Below, piece after piece: positions 18,078 through 26,791 of a stretch of 64,000 nucleotides of DNA (the stretch's first letter is position 1; every line of letters begins with the position of its first letter). The notes under the pieces were generated by a model, which had not been told where the DNA came from, ran no database searches, and worked only from the letters and a program-made list of their open reading frames with translations. Made by a program: the position numbers and the translations under genes. Source of the stretch: Bradyrhizobium quebecense (GTDB taxonomy: Bacteria > Pseudomonadota > Alphaproteobacteria > Rhizobiales > Xanthobacteraceae); assembly GCF_013373795.3 (NCBI RefSeq), contig NZ_CP088023.1, positions 62,001 to 126,000 on the forward strand. The letters run 5' to 3'.

Positions 18078-19028
18078 TCAGATCACACTTCTCCGCTGGC
18101 GTGCAAAGGTGATGAAGGAGCGGAGCCGTGTGCCCCCTGGAATCTTAGGTTCCTTTAAAAGAGGCGTCTGGGGAAGCCCGACCCTCCGGATCATTAACTT
18201 CGCGGCGTCCACAAGCTCAGCCAAGCTTGCTCCGGGGCTGAGCGCCTTCAATGAATGGAGAAGGGCAAAGGTAAAGGCCGACTTCCCTTCCGTTAATGCA
18301 GTGCTCGCGGCTGCCGTTTCGGTTTCGAGGCAAGCGGAAAGAAGGACGCCATTTAACTGTAGCTGCCCCGTCTCACCGGACGCGGCCTCCGGCATAGAGG
18401 CCTGCAACCCGGCCAGGGGATCCCGCGAATTCGCCGCGACGGGTGAATTCCGAAGGTAAGTCATCTCACCAAAGCGCTTCTTTGCTATTGCCCTGCCCTG
18501 CCCGTTGGTGTGTTCGAGGAATTTGTCGCCGGTTAAACGCATGTGGGTTTTGACGCGCGCGCGTCCGACTAACCCGGAGTACTTGAACGCCGGCGCCAAC
18601 ATCCGCTTTTCAAGGCCGCCGGAGAAGCAGCAATCGGCAACGAGCGTCAATATTCCGGGCGGCAGGTTCTGCGTCATCTGCGCGAACGTGTTGTCGAAGA
18701 GATAGCCGTCGTAGAGAACAATGCATTCTTGAATGACGAGGCCTCGGAGTGCAGTCGTTCCGTGACCGGAGAAAAAGAAGACCAATCGATCCTCCGGCGA
18801 TACGTCTGCGAAGAGCTCTCGCAAGGCAGCTGTTACATTGCCTACGGTGGCTTCGGAATCGACAAGTCGAACAATGTTGGCGAATCCGTATTGCTTCTTG
18901 AGTACCTCCTCAAAGGCATTAACATCGTTAACACTGCTCGGAAGGTTGTTCGCTGCGCCGTGATAATCGTTGATGCCTACGAGCACCGCCCGGCACCGTT
19001 CGCCTTTGGTGGTGTCAGCTGAATACAC
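18078..19028 (-). CDS. caspase-like cysteine protease (peptidase C14, bacterial metacaspase type)
   Basis: The 316-aa protein starts with GTG at 19028 and has a single caspase fold. It opens with CRAVLVGINDYHG (beta-1) and has the catalytic His at residue 89 in FFFSGHGT and the catalytic Cys at residue 134 in VADCCFSGG. A small-subunit region follows (GVLLSACLETETAAASTALT, then SAFTFALLHSLKAL). There is no signal peptide, membrane helix, NACHT or TPR module, so it is a compact stand-alone protease, probably cytoplasmic. Bacterial members usually cut after Lys or Arg. Its partner is the 54-residue repeat protein 40 bases downstream. A strong promoter with an inverted repeat lies upstream (19134-19194). 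Caspase-like proteins are often linked to programmed death or defence, but this one's role is unknown. Confidence 0.88.
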   Translation of the reverse strand: MYSADTTKGERCRAVLVGINDYHGAANNLPSSVNDVNAFEEVLKKQYGFANIVRLVDSEATVGNVTAALRELFADVSPEDRLVFFFSGHGTTALRGLVIQECIVLYDGYLFDNTFAQMTQNLPPGILTLVADCCFSGGLEKRMLAPAFKYSGLVGRARVKTHMRLTGDKFLEHTNGQGRAIAKKRFGEMTYLRNSPVAANSRDPLAGLQASMPEAASGETGQLQLNGVLLSACLETETAAASTALTEGKSAFTFALLHSLKALSPGASLAELVDAAKLMIRRVGLPQTPLLKEPKIPGGTRLRSFITFARQRRSVI

Positions 19029-19133
19029 TGTACGAACTCACGAAACGGTCAGGTCGGGCGACAGTCAAAGTCTTCTGATGTTCAAACACTACCACTTCCT
19101 GTGAAGCTGGCCTCGTAATGTCTTGTTACTGCG

Positions 19134-19215
19134 ATTATACAGAAGGTCCAAAGGAACGGCCGTGAAACTCGCGTGAAAACGAGGGCAGTTTCACCATCGT
19201 GCGTCAGAGTGGCTC
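19134..19215 (-). promoter_or_regulatory. promoter and inverted-repeat operator of the caspase operon
   Basis: On the minus strand an extended -10 box TGTATAAT lies with TATAAT at 19139-19134. Upstream is the perfect inverted repeat GTGAAACT (19194-19187) and AGTTTCAC (19169-19162). The whole segment is closely conserved at 25945-26060 (plus strand). The conserved palindrome suggests a shared regulator. Confidence 0.65.
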
Positions 19216-19224
19216 AGTGCGGAT

Positions 19225-19390
19225 ATTTGACGGCTTGAACTTGCTCCCGTGGTGGCCTCCATCTCGGGTGAACAGACCGGGCTGGTGACAAAGGGCGAGC
19301 CCGCCTGGCCGCCACTTGCGTTGTTCAAGGGTTCAAGGCGATGCGGCCGCACTTCGCGAGCTCCTTTCAAAAACGGTATGGTCCGCCCTG
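19225..19390 (+). pseudogene. mixed IS5 and IS3 transposase scraps
   Basis: About 19251-19333 encodes SGEQTGLVTKGEPAWPPLAL, an N-terminal piece of an IS5/IS1182-type transposase. It is joined directly to GDAAALRELLSKTVW (about 19335-19380), the C-terminal codons of an IS3 OrfA. Neither is functional. Confidence 0.6.
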
Positions 19391-19548
19391 TCCGTGCAAG
19401 GGTTCGTAACCAGCAAAAATGACGCTTCCAGTTGCATAAATGTATCCGGCCTCTCGCGAGTGGACTGCGGTTGCAGCCAGGCCATGACCTTGCCCCCGGG
19501 GCCTAATCCAGTTTGAAGTTCGTTCTGGCCCACGACGAGGACCAGAGC

Positions 19549-19770
19549 ATGAAGCGTAGCCGCTTTACGGAAGAACAGATCATCGGGATCTTGAAGGAGC
19601 ACGAGGCCGGGGTGTCGGTCGCCGATCTATGCCGCAAGCACGGCGTAAGCGACGCCAGCATTTACAAATGGAAGGCCAAGTACGGCGGGATGGACGTGTC
19701 CGAGGCCAAGAGGCTGAGGGCGCTGGACGACGAGAACACGAAGCTGAAACGGCTCCTGGCTGACGCCAAC
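19549..19770 (+). pseudogene. IS3-family OrfA, truncated
   Basis: It starts KRSRFTEEQIIGILKEHEAG with HTH SVADLCRKHGVSDASIYKWK and coiled coil up to KLKRLLADA, then enters foreign sequence at about 19767. The last 15-20 residues and all of OrfB are missing. It is a close relative of the OrfA at 4233-4499. Confidence 0.85.
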
Positions 19771-19801
19771 TTATTTTTCGGTCGGACACTTAGAGCCTGA
19801 C

Positions 19802-20644
19802 TCAAAATTGCATTGCTGTTTTTATCGCTGCGATGCGCCTTGTCATGAGTTGGACAGAGGCGAGGAAGAGCCAGGCAGTTGCGCTTTCGATGGTTCGCTC
19901 GAAGTCCTTGGCTAATCTGCGATTGCGGCCGAGCCAGGCGAAGGTTCGTTCGACGACCCAGCGCCGCGGAAGCACCTGGAAGCCCCGTGCAGCATCGGAG
20001 CGCTTGATGATCTCGACAGTCCACCGGCCGATCTTTTCCAGCACCGCCTTGAGCTTTTCGCCGGCATAGCCGCCATCGGCGAAAATATGGCGCAGCCAGG
20101 GGAAGCGATAGCGAATGCTGCACAGGACATCTGGCGCGCCATCGCGATCCTGGACGTCGGCAGCGTGAACAATCGCTCCGACCAGGAGCCCTTGGGTGTC
20201 GGTGACGATGTGACGCTTTCGACCCTTGATCTTCTTTCCCGCGTCGTAGCCGCGAGGGCCGCCACTTTCCGTGGTCTTGACCGATTGGCTGTCGATCACG
20301 CCGACCGTCGGCGAGGCCTCCCGGCCGATCGCCTCGCGCGCCAACATCAGGAGTGCGTGGTTGATCGATTGCCACAATCCGCTGTCGCGCCATTGGTAGA
20401 AATAGTACTGCACCGTGGTCATTGGTGGAAACAGAGTGGGCGGCAGCATGCGCCACGGCAACCCGCCGCGCAGCAGATAGAGCACTGCCTCGACGATGTC
20501 GCGATAGCTCCATTTCGGGCGCCGCCCGCGCTTGGCCCGCACAGGAAGCAACCTCTCCAGCACGCCCCATTCCGCATCCGTCAAGTCGCTTGGCAAACGC
20601 AGCTCCTCTCGGGCAAACTGTGCCCGGGTGATATCAGTCCACAT
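19802..20644 (-). CDS. IS5-family (IS1031-type) transposase
   Basis: The 280-aa protein has the DUF4096-like N-terminus (LPSDLTDAEWGVLERLLP, then VLYLLRGGLPWRMLPP). The DDE core has the first Asp in VGVIDSQSVKTTESGG, the second in FADGGYAGEKL and the Glu in RRWVVERTFAWLGRNRRLAK. The frame is full length. A truncated copy of the same gene lies at 38700-39035. The element's ends carry an odd 24-bp direct repeat (19767-19790 and 20702-20725). Confidence 0.93.
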   Translation of the reverse strand: MWTDITRAQFAREELRLPSDLTDAEWGVLERLLPVRAKRGRRPKWSYRDIVEAVLYLLRGGLPWRMLPPTLFPPMTTVQYYFYQWRDSGLWQSINHALLMLAREAIGREASPTVGVIDSQSVKTTESGGPRGYDAGKKIKGRKRHIVTDTQGLLVGAIVHAADVQDRDGAPDVLCSIRYRFPWLRHIFADGGYAGEKLKAVLEKIGRWTVEIIKRSDAARGFQVLPRRWVVERTFAWLGRNRRLAKDFERTIESATAWLFLASVQLMTRRIAAIKTAMQF

Positions 20645-20725
20645 TCTCGATCCCTTTGATGCTTCGCAACACCAATGGAATCAGAACTCGCTGATATCAC
20701 TCAACTTATTTTTCGGTCGGACACT

Positions 20726-20898
20726 AACGACCGATGCCATGGCCGCTGGCCCTGATGGAGATCGCGGATCGAGGCCTCATCAACGGGTCGCGCTTGTTGC
20801 GCTTAAAGCTCTTCGGGCTTGCTCGATCCCCAGCTCCGCCGGTGTCCGTCATGCTGTCATTTGCCCTCACACCATAACGTGGCCAACATACGCGACAT
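20726..20898. other. short unassigned stretch between IS elements
   Basis: A plus-strand frame reads PWPLALMEIADRGLINGSRL, which looks protein-like, but I do not recognise it and it stops after about 50 codons. It is most likely the remnant of an interrupted gene or the edge of the IS110 element. Confidence 0.3.
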
Positions 20899-21921
20899 TC
20901 AGGTCGCAAGCTTAGGCCGATAGAATTCCCCGGTCGTCATCATTGCCCAGACGATCCGGGCCAACTTGTTGGCAACGGCGATGGCGACGACCATCGGCCG
21001 ACGCCGTTCAAGCAGGGCTTCGATCCAGCCGCCCCCAACCCGGCAGCGTGCCTTTGGGTACCGAACGACGTTGCGTGCTCCGATGACAAGCAAGTGTCTG
21101 AGATAGGAATCGCCCTGTTTCGTAATCCGGCCGAGCCGATCCTTCCCGCCGGTGGAATTCTGCTTAGGCGTCAGGCCAAGCCAGGCCGCGAACTCTCGCC
21201 CGGAGCGGAACATGGTCGCGTCCGGTACGGTCGCGGCGAGAGCCGTGGCCGTAATGGGACCGATCCCGGGAATCGAGGACAGCAACTTCGCCATCGGATT
21301 TACTCTCTGGATCTCAGCTAGTTCGCGCTCGATGGCCTTGACCTGCCGGTGCAATTCCTTCAGTTGGCTCACAAGGACGGCCAGGGCGATGCGAGCGTGG
21401 GCCGGTAGCGTCAGTTCCTCGTCATCCAACAAGTCCGCCAAACCATCCACTCGTTGCCGGCCTTGCCCGACAATGATTCCGAACTCAGCAAAGTGAGCCC
21501 GAATGGCGCAAGCTGTCATGGTGCGTTGGCGGACCAGCAAGCCTCTTGCACGATGAAGCATCAAGAAGCCCTGGTTCTCAGCGCTCTTGATTGGAACGAA
21601 CCGCATATTAGGACGACTGACCGCTTCGCAGATCGCGGCCGCGTCAGCGGCGTCATTCTTGGCTCCTCTTCGTAGGTAGGGTTTAACATAGGCTGGCGGA
21701 ATCAATCTGACATCGTGTCCAAACTGCCGAATCTCCCGCGCCCAGTGGTGAGCAGTAGCGCAAGCCTCGATGCCGACCAGGCAAGGTGCGAGCGAAGAGA
21801 AGAACGACACGATCTCGCCTCGCCGGAGACGTTGGCGACCGGCCACTTGGCCTTGGCTATCAACTGCATGGATGTGAAATACGTGCTTCGAAATATCCAA
21901 CCCAATTGTCGCGGCTTCCAT
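20899..21921 (-). CDS. IS110-family transposase
   Basis: The 340-aa protein has the N-terminal DEDD (RuvC-like) domain: IGLDISKHVFHIHAVD with the first Asp, LVGIEACATAHHWARE with the Glu, and KNDAADAAAICEA with the Asp pair. The C-terminal Transposase_20 domain contains LSSIPGIGPITATALAA and the catalytic Ser region of GREFAAWLGLTPKQNSTGGK. Length is normal and the frame intact. Members of this family use a bridge RNA from a non-coding end for target choice. That end would lie outside this frame, and an IS5 element starts only 17 bases beyond the start codon, so the upstream end is probably lost or displaced. Confidence 0.93.
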   Translation of the reverse strand: MEAATIGLDISKHVFHIHAVDSQGQVAGRQRLRRGEIVSFFSSLAPCLVGIEACATAHHWAREIRQFGHDVRLIPPAYVKPYLRRGAKNDAADAAAICEAVSRPNMRFVPIKSAENQGFLMLHRARGLLVRQRTMTACAIRAHFAEFGIIVGQGRQRVDGLADLLDDEELTLPAHARIALAVLVSQLKELHRQVKAIERELAEIQRVNPMAKLLSSIPGIGPITATALAATVPDATMFRSGREFAAWLGLTPKQNSTGGKDRLGRITKQGDSYLRHLLVIGARNVVRYPKARCRVGGGWIEALLERRRPMVVAIAVANKLARIVWAMMTTGEFYRPKLAT

Positions 21922-21937
21922 TGGTATGCTCCTTTTA

Positions 21938-22881
21938 GAGCCGATCCAAGAAGAAGGGATTCATGATCAAGGGGCTGGCTTGGTCAAGCGCCTGAGCATG
22001 ATGCGGATCATGGCGAGACGGATGAAGGCAACGACCGTTTCGGCGTAACGCTCGAAGTCGCGGGCCAAGCGGCGATTACGGCTGATCCAGGCGAAAGTCC
22101 GCTCGACGATCCATCGCTTGGGCAGGACGACGAATTTATGCAGTTCGTTGCGCTTGACGATCTCAATGGTCCAGCAACCGGTGTCGGCGACCACCTCTGC
22201 CATCTTGGCTCCCTGATAGCCAGCATCGGCAAAAATGCGCTTAATGAAAGGGAACGAGCGGCGTGCGCTGCGGAGCAGGTCACGAGCACCGTCGCGGTCT
22301 TGCACATGGGCGGGATGGACTACGACACTCAGCAGCAGGCCGAGCGTATCGACGAGGATATGGCGTTTGCGACCCGTGACCTTCTTGCCGGCATCAAAGC
22401 CTTGCGGGTCGAGCGCAGACCCCCTTTTTGCGCCGCCTTGGCACTCTGGCTGTCAATGATTGCCGCCGTCGGACTGGCTTCACGGCCGGCCTGCTCACGA
22501 GCCTCGACGTAAAGTGCATGGTGGATGCGCTCCAGCGTGCCGTCCCACTGCCACAGCATGAAATAGTAATGCGCCGTGCTCTTCGGCGGGAGGTCTTTCG
22601 GCAGCGCCTTCCACTGACACCCCGTCCACAACACGTAGAAGATCGCGTTAAGAACCTCGCGGACATCGACATTCCGCGGCCGGCCGCCGCGCTTGGCCGG
22701 CGGAATCCTCGGTGCGATCATCGCCCATTCCGCCTCGGTAAGATCACTCGGATAACGAAGCCCGCGCCGTTCAGCCGCGCACCGGTGTTCAGGCTTCCAC
22801 ATTAGACGCTCCATCCCGAATCAAGCGCCATCACAGAATCACAACCGATTCACCTGACTCAACTTCTTCTTGGATCGGCTC
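21938..22881 (-). mobile_element. complete IS5-family element
   Basis: The inverted ends GAGCCGATCCAAGAAGAAG (from 21938) and CTTCTTCTTGGATCGGCTC (to 22881) bound a 944-bp element. It is flanked by the 3-bp direct repeat TTA (21935-21937 and 22882-22884). It contains a two-frame transposase. Confidence 0.9.
21967..22814 (-). CDS. IS5-family transposase made from two frames
   Basis: The first frame (22814-22329) carries YPSDLTEAEWAMIAPRIPP and the first catalytic Asp in AAIIDSQSAKAAQKGG. The second (to 21967) carries GRKRHILVDTLGLL, ADAGYQGAKMAEVV and the Glu in PKRWIVERTFAWISRNRRLA. The frames meet at A5G5 (minus-strand AAAAAGGGGG, about 22421-22430), the kind of slippery run used for programmed frameshifting in some IS5 elements. 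The start may be the Met at 22802 (WKPEHRCAAERRG). It could be functional by frameshift, or dead if the shift is a mutation. Confidence 0.8.
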
Positions 22882-22884
22882 TTA

Positions 22885-23060
22885 AGCGGGTTCGTCCATC
22901 GCCAGTATATCGCCGGCGCCGAGGGAGCGGGACCGTCTTCCCCATCAACGGCCGGCTCCGGGATGAATTGCTGAACGAGACGCTGTTCGCGTCGCTGGCT
23001 CAGGCCCGCGTCGCGCTCGGATGCTGGCGCGCCGATTACAACCGCGCATCAGAACACCCA
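22885..23060 (+). pseudogene. IS3-family OrfB C-terminal fragment
   Basis: The plus strand encodes INGRLRDELLNETLFASLAQ and ARVALGCWRADYN, the C-terminal end of the rve domain of an IS3 OrfB. It is cut on the left by the IS5 element and on the right by the serine recombinase locus. Confidence 0.75.
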
Positions 23061-23065
23061 TCTGT

Positions 23066-25135
23066 CTATGTTGTTGAAGAGAAGAGAGTTTGCTGATCGG
23101 GATGCGATCCTGTGGGGTATCTTGGGTTCTGTCGCGCTCCTTCGGCGATAGATTGAGCGGCAGCTGTTATCAGCGAGGCGCGAGCAAAGATCCACGGGCC
23201 GTCCGATAGCGGATGGATGGCTGCGATCTCGCCGGCTTCAGCGGCGAGCCGGAGCGTCTTGGGCGCGACCTTCAGGAGCTTTGCGGCGTTGCTAAGGTTG
23301 AGCCAGGGTTCGATCCCGTCATCGGCGGGCTTGAACACCGGGAGGTGGTAGCTCGAGCGCATTGATGTGACGCGCTCGCGGGTCCAGCGATTGCCGTTGC
23401 CCGTCTTGAGGCCGTTTCGGTTGAGGAGGCCGGCAATCAGATCGTCGCTGGCGATCAGCACCAGTTGACGCACGGCTTGGATAATATCGGCGGAAGTGCT
23501 GTTGCGCTGTCCGCGCCGGCGCTTGGGCAAGCGCAACTCGCTGTGAGCGCCACCCACCCAGTGGACGATGAGAACGATCTCGGACGCCGCGTCGTCTATA
23601 TCGGCCACGACCTCATGGACGAGGGTGCGTACAATGCGCTTCTTGAGACGAGCATCCGTCGTCGGCGCATCCCAGACCGTTTTGAGGTTCGAGGCCAGTA
23701 CGCCGAGCGAAGCTGGATCAGCAATGGGTGCGGGCGTGGCCGCATCATGCATGGCGATCTTGCCCTCGACCTCCGCCGCGTGAGCGAGTGCCCTGTTCCA
23801 GCGCGCTTCCAGCTCACTCGCCACCAACCGGTTCGCGGGGTCAGCGGCATCGTATTGCCGGAAAGCCCGGTCGGCGGCATAGCGCGCCGCTTCCAGATCG
23901 CGACTGAGCGCATCGCGCACCTGATCCCGCCGTTCCCTGGCTCCTTCGGCGGCAGCGGTTGCAGCGGCGATAGCGCCCGGACCGACGACGCCAAGCAGTG
24001 CTTCCTCGATTGCATCATCGACACGCAATCCGCCGAAGGCGATGCAGTGAGGACCGCCATTGTCCATCCAGGCGCGGCTGCAGCTGTAGCGTGGGATATG
24101 GTGCTTCATGCCGGAGTACCGGAGTGTGAGCTTGCGGCCGCAGCGCTTGCACCGGATCAGACCGGCCAGCAGCGCGTCACCATGCTTGGGTGCGCCGTGA
24201 TGCCGACCGGTGGGAACGTTGCTGCTGACCATGGTGCGGATCGCCTCGAACCTCTCCCAGCTCACATACCCGTCGTGGGTGTTGGGCTTCAGCGCCAGCC
24301 ATTCGTTCCGTGTCTTGCGGCGGATCTTCAAGCTCACGCCCCCGGCGCTGTATCCCGCCGCCACAGCCGTCTTACCATAGGCATAGGCGCCGCCGTAGAC
24401 CGGGTTCTCAATGATCCGGTGGATGGCGGAGTAACTCGGTCGCCGCCAGGCTGTGTCGCCGTTGGACTGCTTCACTGGTAGATCGAGATTGTACTCGTGG
24501 AGCCAGCAGAGCGCCTGTCGCGCGCTGCCCAGTTCCTCGACCTTGTCGAACACCAGCTTGATCGCTTCCTGGACACGCCGATCCGGATCTTTCTCATAAT
24601 GGTCGCCGGCCTTCACGAAGCCGACGGGCGCCGCCACAACCAACTCGCCCCGGCGCGCCTTCTCGTAGCGGGCCGAGAGCGAGCGTTGGCGCAACAAATC
24701 CAGTTCGTACTCGTTGAGGCTGCCCTTGAGCCCGAGCAGCAGGCGGTCGTTGCCGTGCCTTGGCGCATAGATAGTCTCCTGATCGACCAGAACGGTATCG
24801 ACCACGCGGCACATCTCGATGAGTTGCTGCCAATCCCGGCTGTTGCGGGCGAAGCGCGAGACCTCGCGGGCGCAAACCGCACCAACCTTACCGAGGCAAA
24901 CCTCCGCTACCATTCGCTCGAAACCGGCGCGTTGCACGCCGCCGGCGGCTGAACGACCGAGATCATCATCGATCACTTCGATCTCTGACCACCCGAGTGC
25001 CGTCAGCCGGTCCCGCATGGCGTATTGCAATGCGCTGCTCTCGCGATTGTGCAACACCTGATGTGCTGAGGATTGGCGCACGTAAAGAATCGCCTTACGC
25101 TCCAGATGATGAGGCCTGACCTTGTCAGAGATCAT
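23066..25135 (-). CDS. large serine recombinase
   Basis: The 689-aa protein has the resolvase/invertase catalytic domain: [20 protein letters not shown] with the nucleophile Ser near residue 22, [18 protein letters not shown], and [21 protein letters not shown] Recombinase domain follows (residues about 170-310), then a zinc-ribbon ([20 protein letters not shown], with Cys in SCSRAW), a coiled coil (about 400-460) and a C-terminal DNA-binding part with HTH-like [20 protein letters not shown]. It is the type used by integrative elements. It overlaps the small gene upstream by 11 bases, so the two are translationally coupled. Confidence 0.93.
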   Translation of the reverse strand: MISDKVRPHHLERKAILYVRQSSAHQVLHNRESSALQYAMRDRLTALGWSEIEVIDDDLGRSAAGGVQRAGFERMVAEVCLGKVGAVCAREVSRFARNSRDWQQLIEMCRVVDTVLVDQETIYAPRHGNDRLLLGLKGSLNEYELDLLRQRSLSARYEKARRGELVVAAPVGFVKAGDHYEKDPDRRVQEAIKLVFDKVEELGSARQALCWLHEYNLDLPVKQSNGDTAWRRPSYSAIHRIIENPVYGGAYAYGKTAVAAGYSAGGVSLKIRRKTRNEWLALKPNTHDGYVSWERFEAIRTMVSSNVPTGRHHGAPKHGDALLAGLIRCKRCGRKLTLRYSGMKHHIPRYSCSRAWMDNGGPHCIAFGGLRVDDAIEEALLGVVGPGAIAAATAAAEGARERRDQVRDALSRDLEAARYAADRAFRQYDAADPANRLVASELEARWNRALAHAAEVEGKIAMHDAATPAPIADPASLGVLASNLKTVWDAPTTDARLKKRIVRTLVHEVVADIDDAASEIVLIVHWVGGAHSELRLPKRRRGQRNSTSADIIQAVRQLVLIASDDLIAGLLNRNGLKTGNGNRWTRERVTSMRSSYHLPVFKPADDGIEPWLNLSNAAKLLKVAPKTLRLAAEAGEIAAIHPLSDGPWIFARASLITAAAQSIAEGARQNPRYPTGSHPDQQTLFSSTT

Positions 25136-25364
25136 GATCGACCCCCTTCGCGGGCGGCGTCGCTGTCATCGCAGCATGGTCGAGGATCAACTGCGTCATC
25201 AGGCTTGTGAGGGCCGCCCGCGCTTCCGCCGGCAGCTCCGACCATGCCGGCGCGCCGAGGGCGCCGTTCGACAGGCCGCTCCCGAACAGATCCATCTGCT
25301 GCTGCAACCGCGGTTGTCGATTGTGTCGGTATCCGCTCCCTGGCATTGCCGTCTCGCGTGACAT
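25125..25364 (-). CDS. small accessory gene of the recombinase cassette, 79 aa
   Basis: The product is [20 protein letters not shown] followed by [12 protein letters not shown] and a helical end ([20 protein letters not shown]). Rhizobial genomes often place a small protein of this plan just upstream of a large serine recombinase. Its function is unknown. It overlaps the recombinase start and lies within the 3' half of the longer upstream frame in another register. Confidence 0.6.
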   Translation of the reverse strand: MSRETAMPGSGYRHNRQPRLQQQMDLFGSGLSNGALGAPAWSELPAEARAALTSLMTQLILDHAAMTATPPAKGVDHDL

Positions 25365-25734
25365 GAGTCGCTCCCCGATTCTGGTCGTGAGAGCCTCTGG
25401 ATGCGCCAGAAAGCGGGGCAGCTGATGGCGTTCGATCCTTCAACGCCAGATCGAGAAGCGCAGCGAGCGCCGCAAGTGCATCGATGCTAACAAACGGCCG
25501 AACTGTCAGAAGCTCGGCGTCAGGGCAGGCCGTCCGGTCGAACATCCATGCTGGAACTTCCAGCCAACGGTCTGCTTGCGATCCGTCCAGGGTGCAGCGA
25601 AAAACGACATCGTCAGCCTTGTCGACCGCCCCATGAACGCAAACTCGGCGACCAAACCAGGGATGATGCCGATAAAGAACCTCGCGAAGAACGGTCCTGT
25701 GGGCGTTCTCAAACGTCGTTGTATAACGACACAC
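25132..25734 (-). CDS. DUF5372-like protein of the recombinase cassette
   Basis: The first 100 or so residues look genuine: [47 protein letters not shown] and [20 protein letters not shown]. This follows the plan of the DUF5372 proteins found at the head of recombinase cassettes. The remaining 85 residues are the out-of-frame shadow of the 79-aa gene, so the true stop may have been lost to a frameshift near 25370. The start at 25734 is next to an IS3 fragment and could be truncated. No known activity. Confidence 0.5.
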   Translation of the reverse strand: MCRYTTTFENAHRTVLREVLYRHHPWFGRRVCVHGAVDKADDVVFRCTLDGSQADRWLEVPAWMFDRTACPDAELLTVRPFVSIDALAALAALLDLALKDRTPSAAPLSGASRGSHDQNRGATHVTRDGNARERIPTQSTTAVAAADGSVRERPVERRPRRAGMVGAAGGSAGGPHKPDDAVDPRPCCDDSDAAREGGRS

Positions 25735-25850
25735 GACCGCACTCGCAGCTCGGATGGAAGACGCCCTCCGAGTTCGCCTTCACGTGCCACCCGCGCCGCC
25801 CAACTGGGCAAATCCACCGGCTTGAGCGAACTCAGAACTGGATAAAATCT
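25712..25850 (+). pseudogene. IS3-family OrfB C-terminal fragment
   Basis: The plus strand reads [20 protein letters not shown] and TCHPRR, the invariant C-terminal block of IS3 OrfB proteins. It ends near 25800, and the following non-coding DNA is probably the IS3 end. Confidence 0.75.
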
Positions 25851-25944
25851 GGGGGCAACGTCACAGTTCCGCCTCTCGATCTGGGGAAGACGTCGCCATC
25901 TCCCTTTCACCAGACGACTAATTGGAATGGCGCCTGGCTTCACT

Positions 25945-26060
25945 CGTGATCCGCGCTGAGCCGCTCTGACGCACGATGGTGAAACCTGGCTCTCGTTTTT
26001 AACGTGAGTTTCACGGCATTTCCTTCGGATCTTTCTGTATAATCGAGACAACAAGACATT
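25945..26060 (+). promoter_or_regulatory. second copy of the caspase-operon promoter
   Basis: The segment from GCGCTGAGCCGCTCTGACGC through the inverted repeat GTGAAAC (25979-25985) and GTTTCAC (26008-26014) to TGTATAAT (TATAAT at 26038-26043) and AACAAGACATT matches the caspase promoter on the minus strand at 19120-19215. The spacer between the palindrome arms is 22 bases here and 19 there. Identity continues into the leader (TTGAACATCAG). Confidence 0.7.
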
Positions 26061-26088
26061 CTGCGTTCAGCTTCACAGAGGAGTTTCA

Positions 26089-26286
26089 ATGGTTGAACAT
26101 CAGCAGACTTCTACGATCGGCCGACCTGACCGTGGGTTCCCACAGTGGGTCCAAAGCGGGCACCAGCGAAGCCGAACGCAACCAAGGCTGGGCTGTGGAC
26201 GCGGAATCAACGACTATCATGTCCCTGCCATACCTTCCGAGCTATCTTTTAAAGGGCATCGAAATGGCAAACTAAGCAACAAATGA
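26089..26286 (+). pseudogene. relic of a second caspase gene start
   Basis: The leader and first codons line up with the caspase locus: TTGAACATCAG, CGACCTGACCG, then ATCAACGACTATCATG against ATCAACGATTATCACG (the GINDYH codons of the protease), then ACCTTCCGAGC at nearly the same spacing. After about 26255 similarity ends and the catalytic His and Cys regions are absent. The 65-codon frame that remains open is unlikely to be a functional protein. Confidence 0.6.
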
Positions 26287-26317
26287 GACGACAAACACAA
26301 GAGGACACGTCAGCAAA

Positions 26318-26746
26318 ATGCAGAGCGGTTTAGAATTGCTTGCGCAGATCAAATTGAGGCCGAACGGATCGGTTGAAGCGTTTCTAACTGACGTCCGGCC
26401 AGTACTGAGGGCTTTCACAAAGAAAGATAACCCGTTCAAATACAAGAAGCCGGTGAACAAGATTAGTAATGAATGCTACAGATTTGTGATAGGAAGGCTT
26501 GGGCAGGGCGTAGTGAAATCACCATCCGAAGGTGCCGACATTCTAGACAAGCTGGTTTCGGCAGCAATAAACGACAGCGACACTGAATTTCAGGCGCTCA
26601 TCGCAGAGGCATACCAATTGGATGCCAGAGTGGCAGAGGAAACACGAGACGAACCATCGGGAGCGCAAGAGAGGAAGAGAAAGTTGAAGACCGAACCAAC
26701 ATCCACCGATGACGGACAAACGCCCAAGGACCGCATGCAGGAATAA
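26318..26746 (+). CDS. hypothetical 142-aa protein behind the caspase-type promoter
   Basis: I do not recognise this protein. Residues 1-100 are helical and moderately hydrophobic (LELLAQIKLRPNGSVEAFL, YRFVIGRLGQGVV, GADILDKLVSAAIN, EFQALIAEAYQLDARVAEE). The last 40 are charged and low-complexity (GAQERKRKLKTEPTSTDDG). There is no signal peptide or membrane helix. It sits where a downstream partner of the decayed caspase copy would lie, about 270 bases after the conserved -10 box. An IS91-like end follows at once, so downstream genes may have been lost. Confidence 0.5.
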   Translation: MQSGLELLAQIKLRPNGSVEAFLTDVRPVLRAFTKKDNPFKYKKPVNKISNECYRFVIGRLGQGVVKSPSEGADILDKLVSAAINDSDTEFQALIAEAYQLDARVAEETRDEPSGAQERKRKLKTEPTSTDDGQTPKDRMQE

Positions 26747-26791
26747 CCAAACCGCCCCCCTGGGGACGCTTTAGGCTGTGTGGACTCTTGG

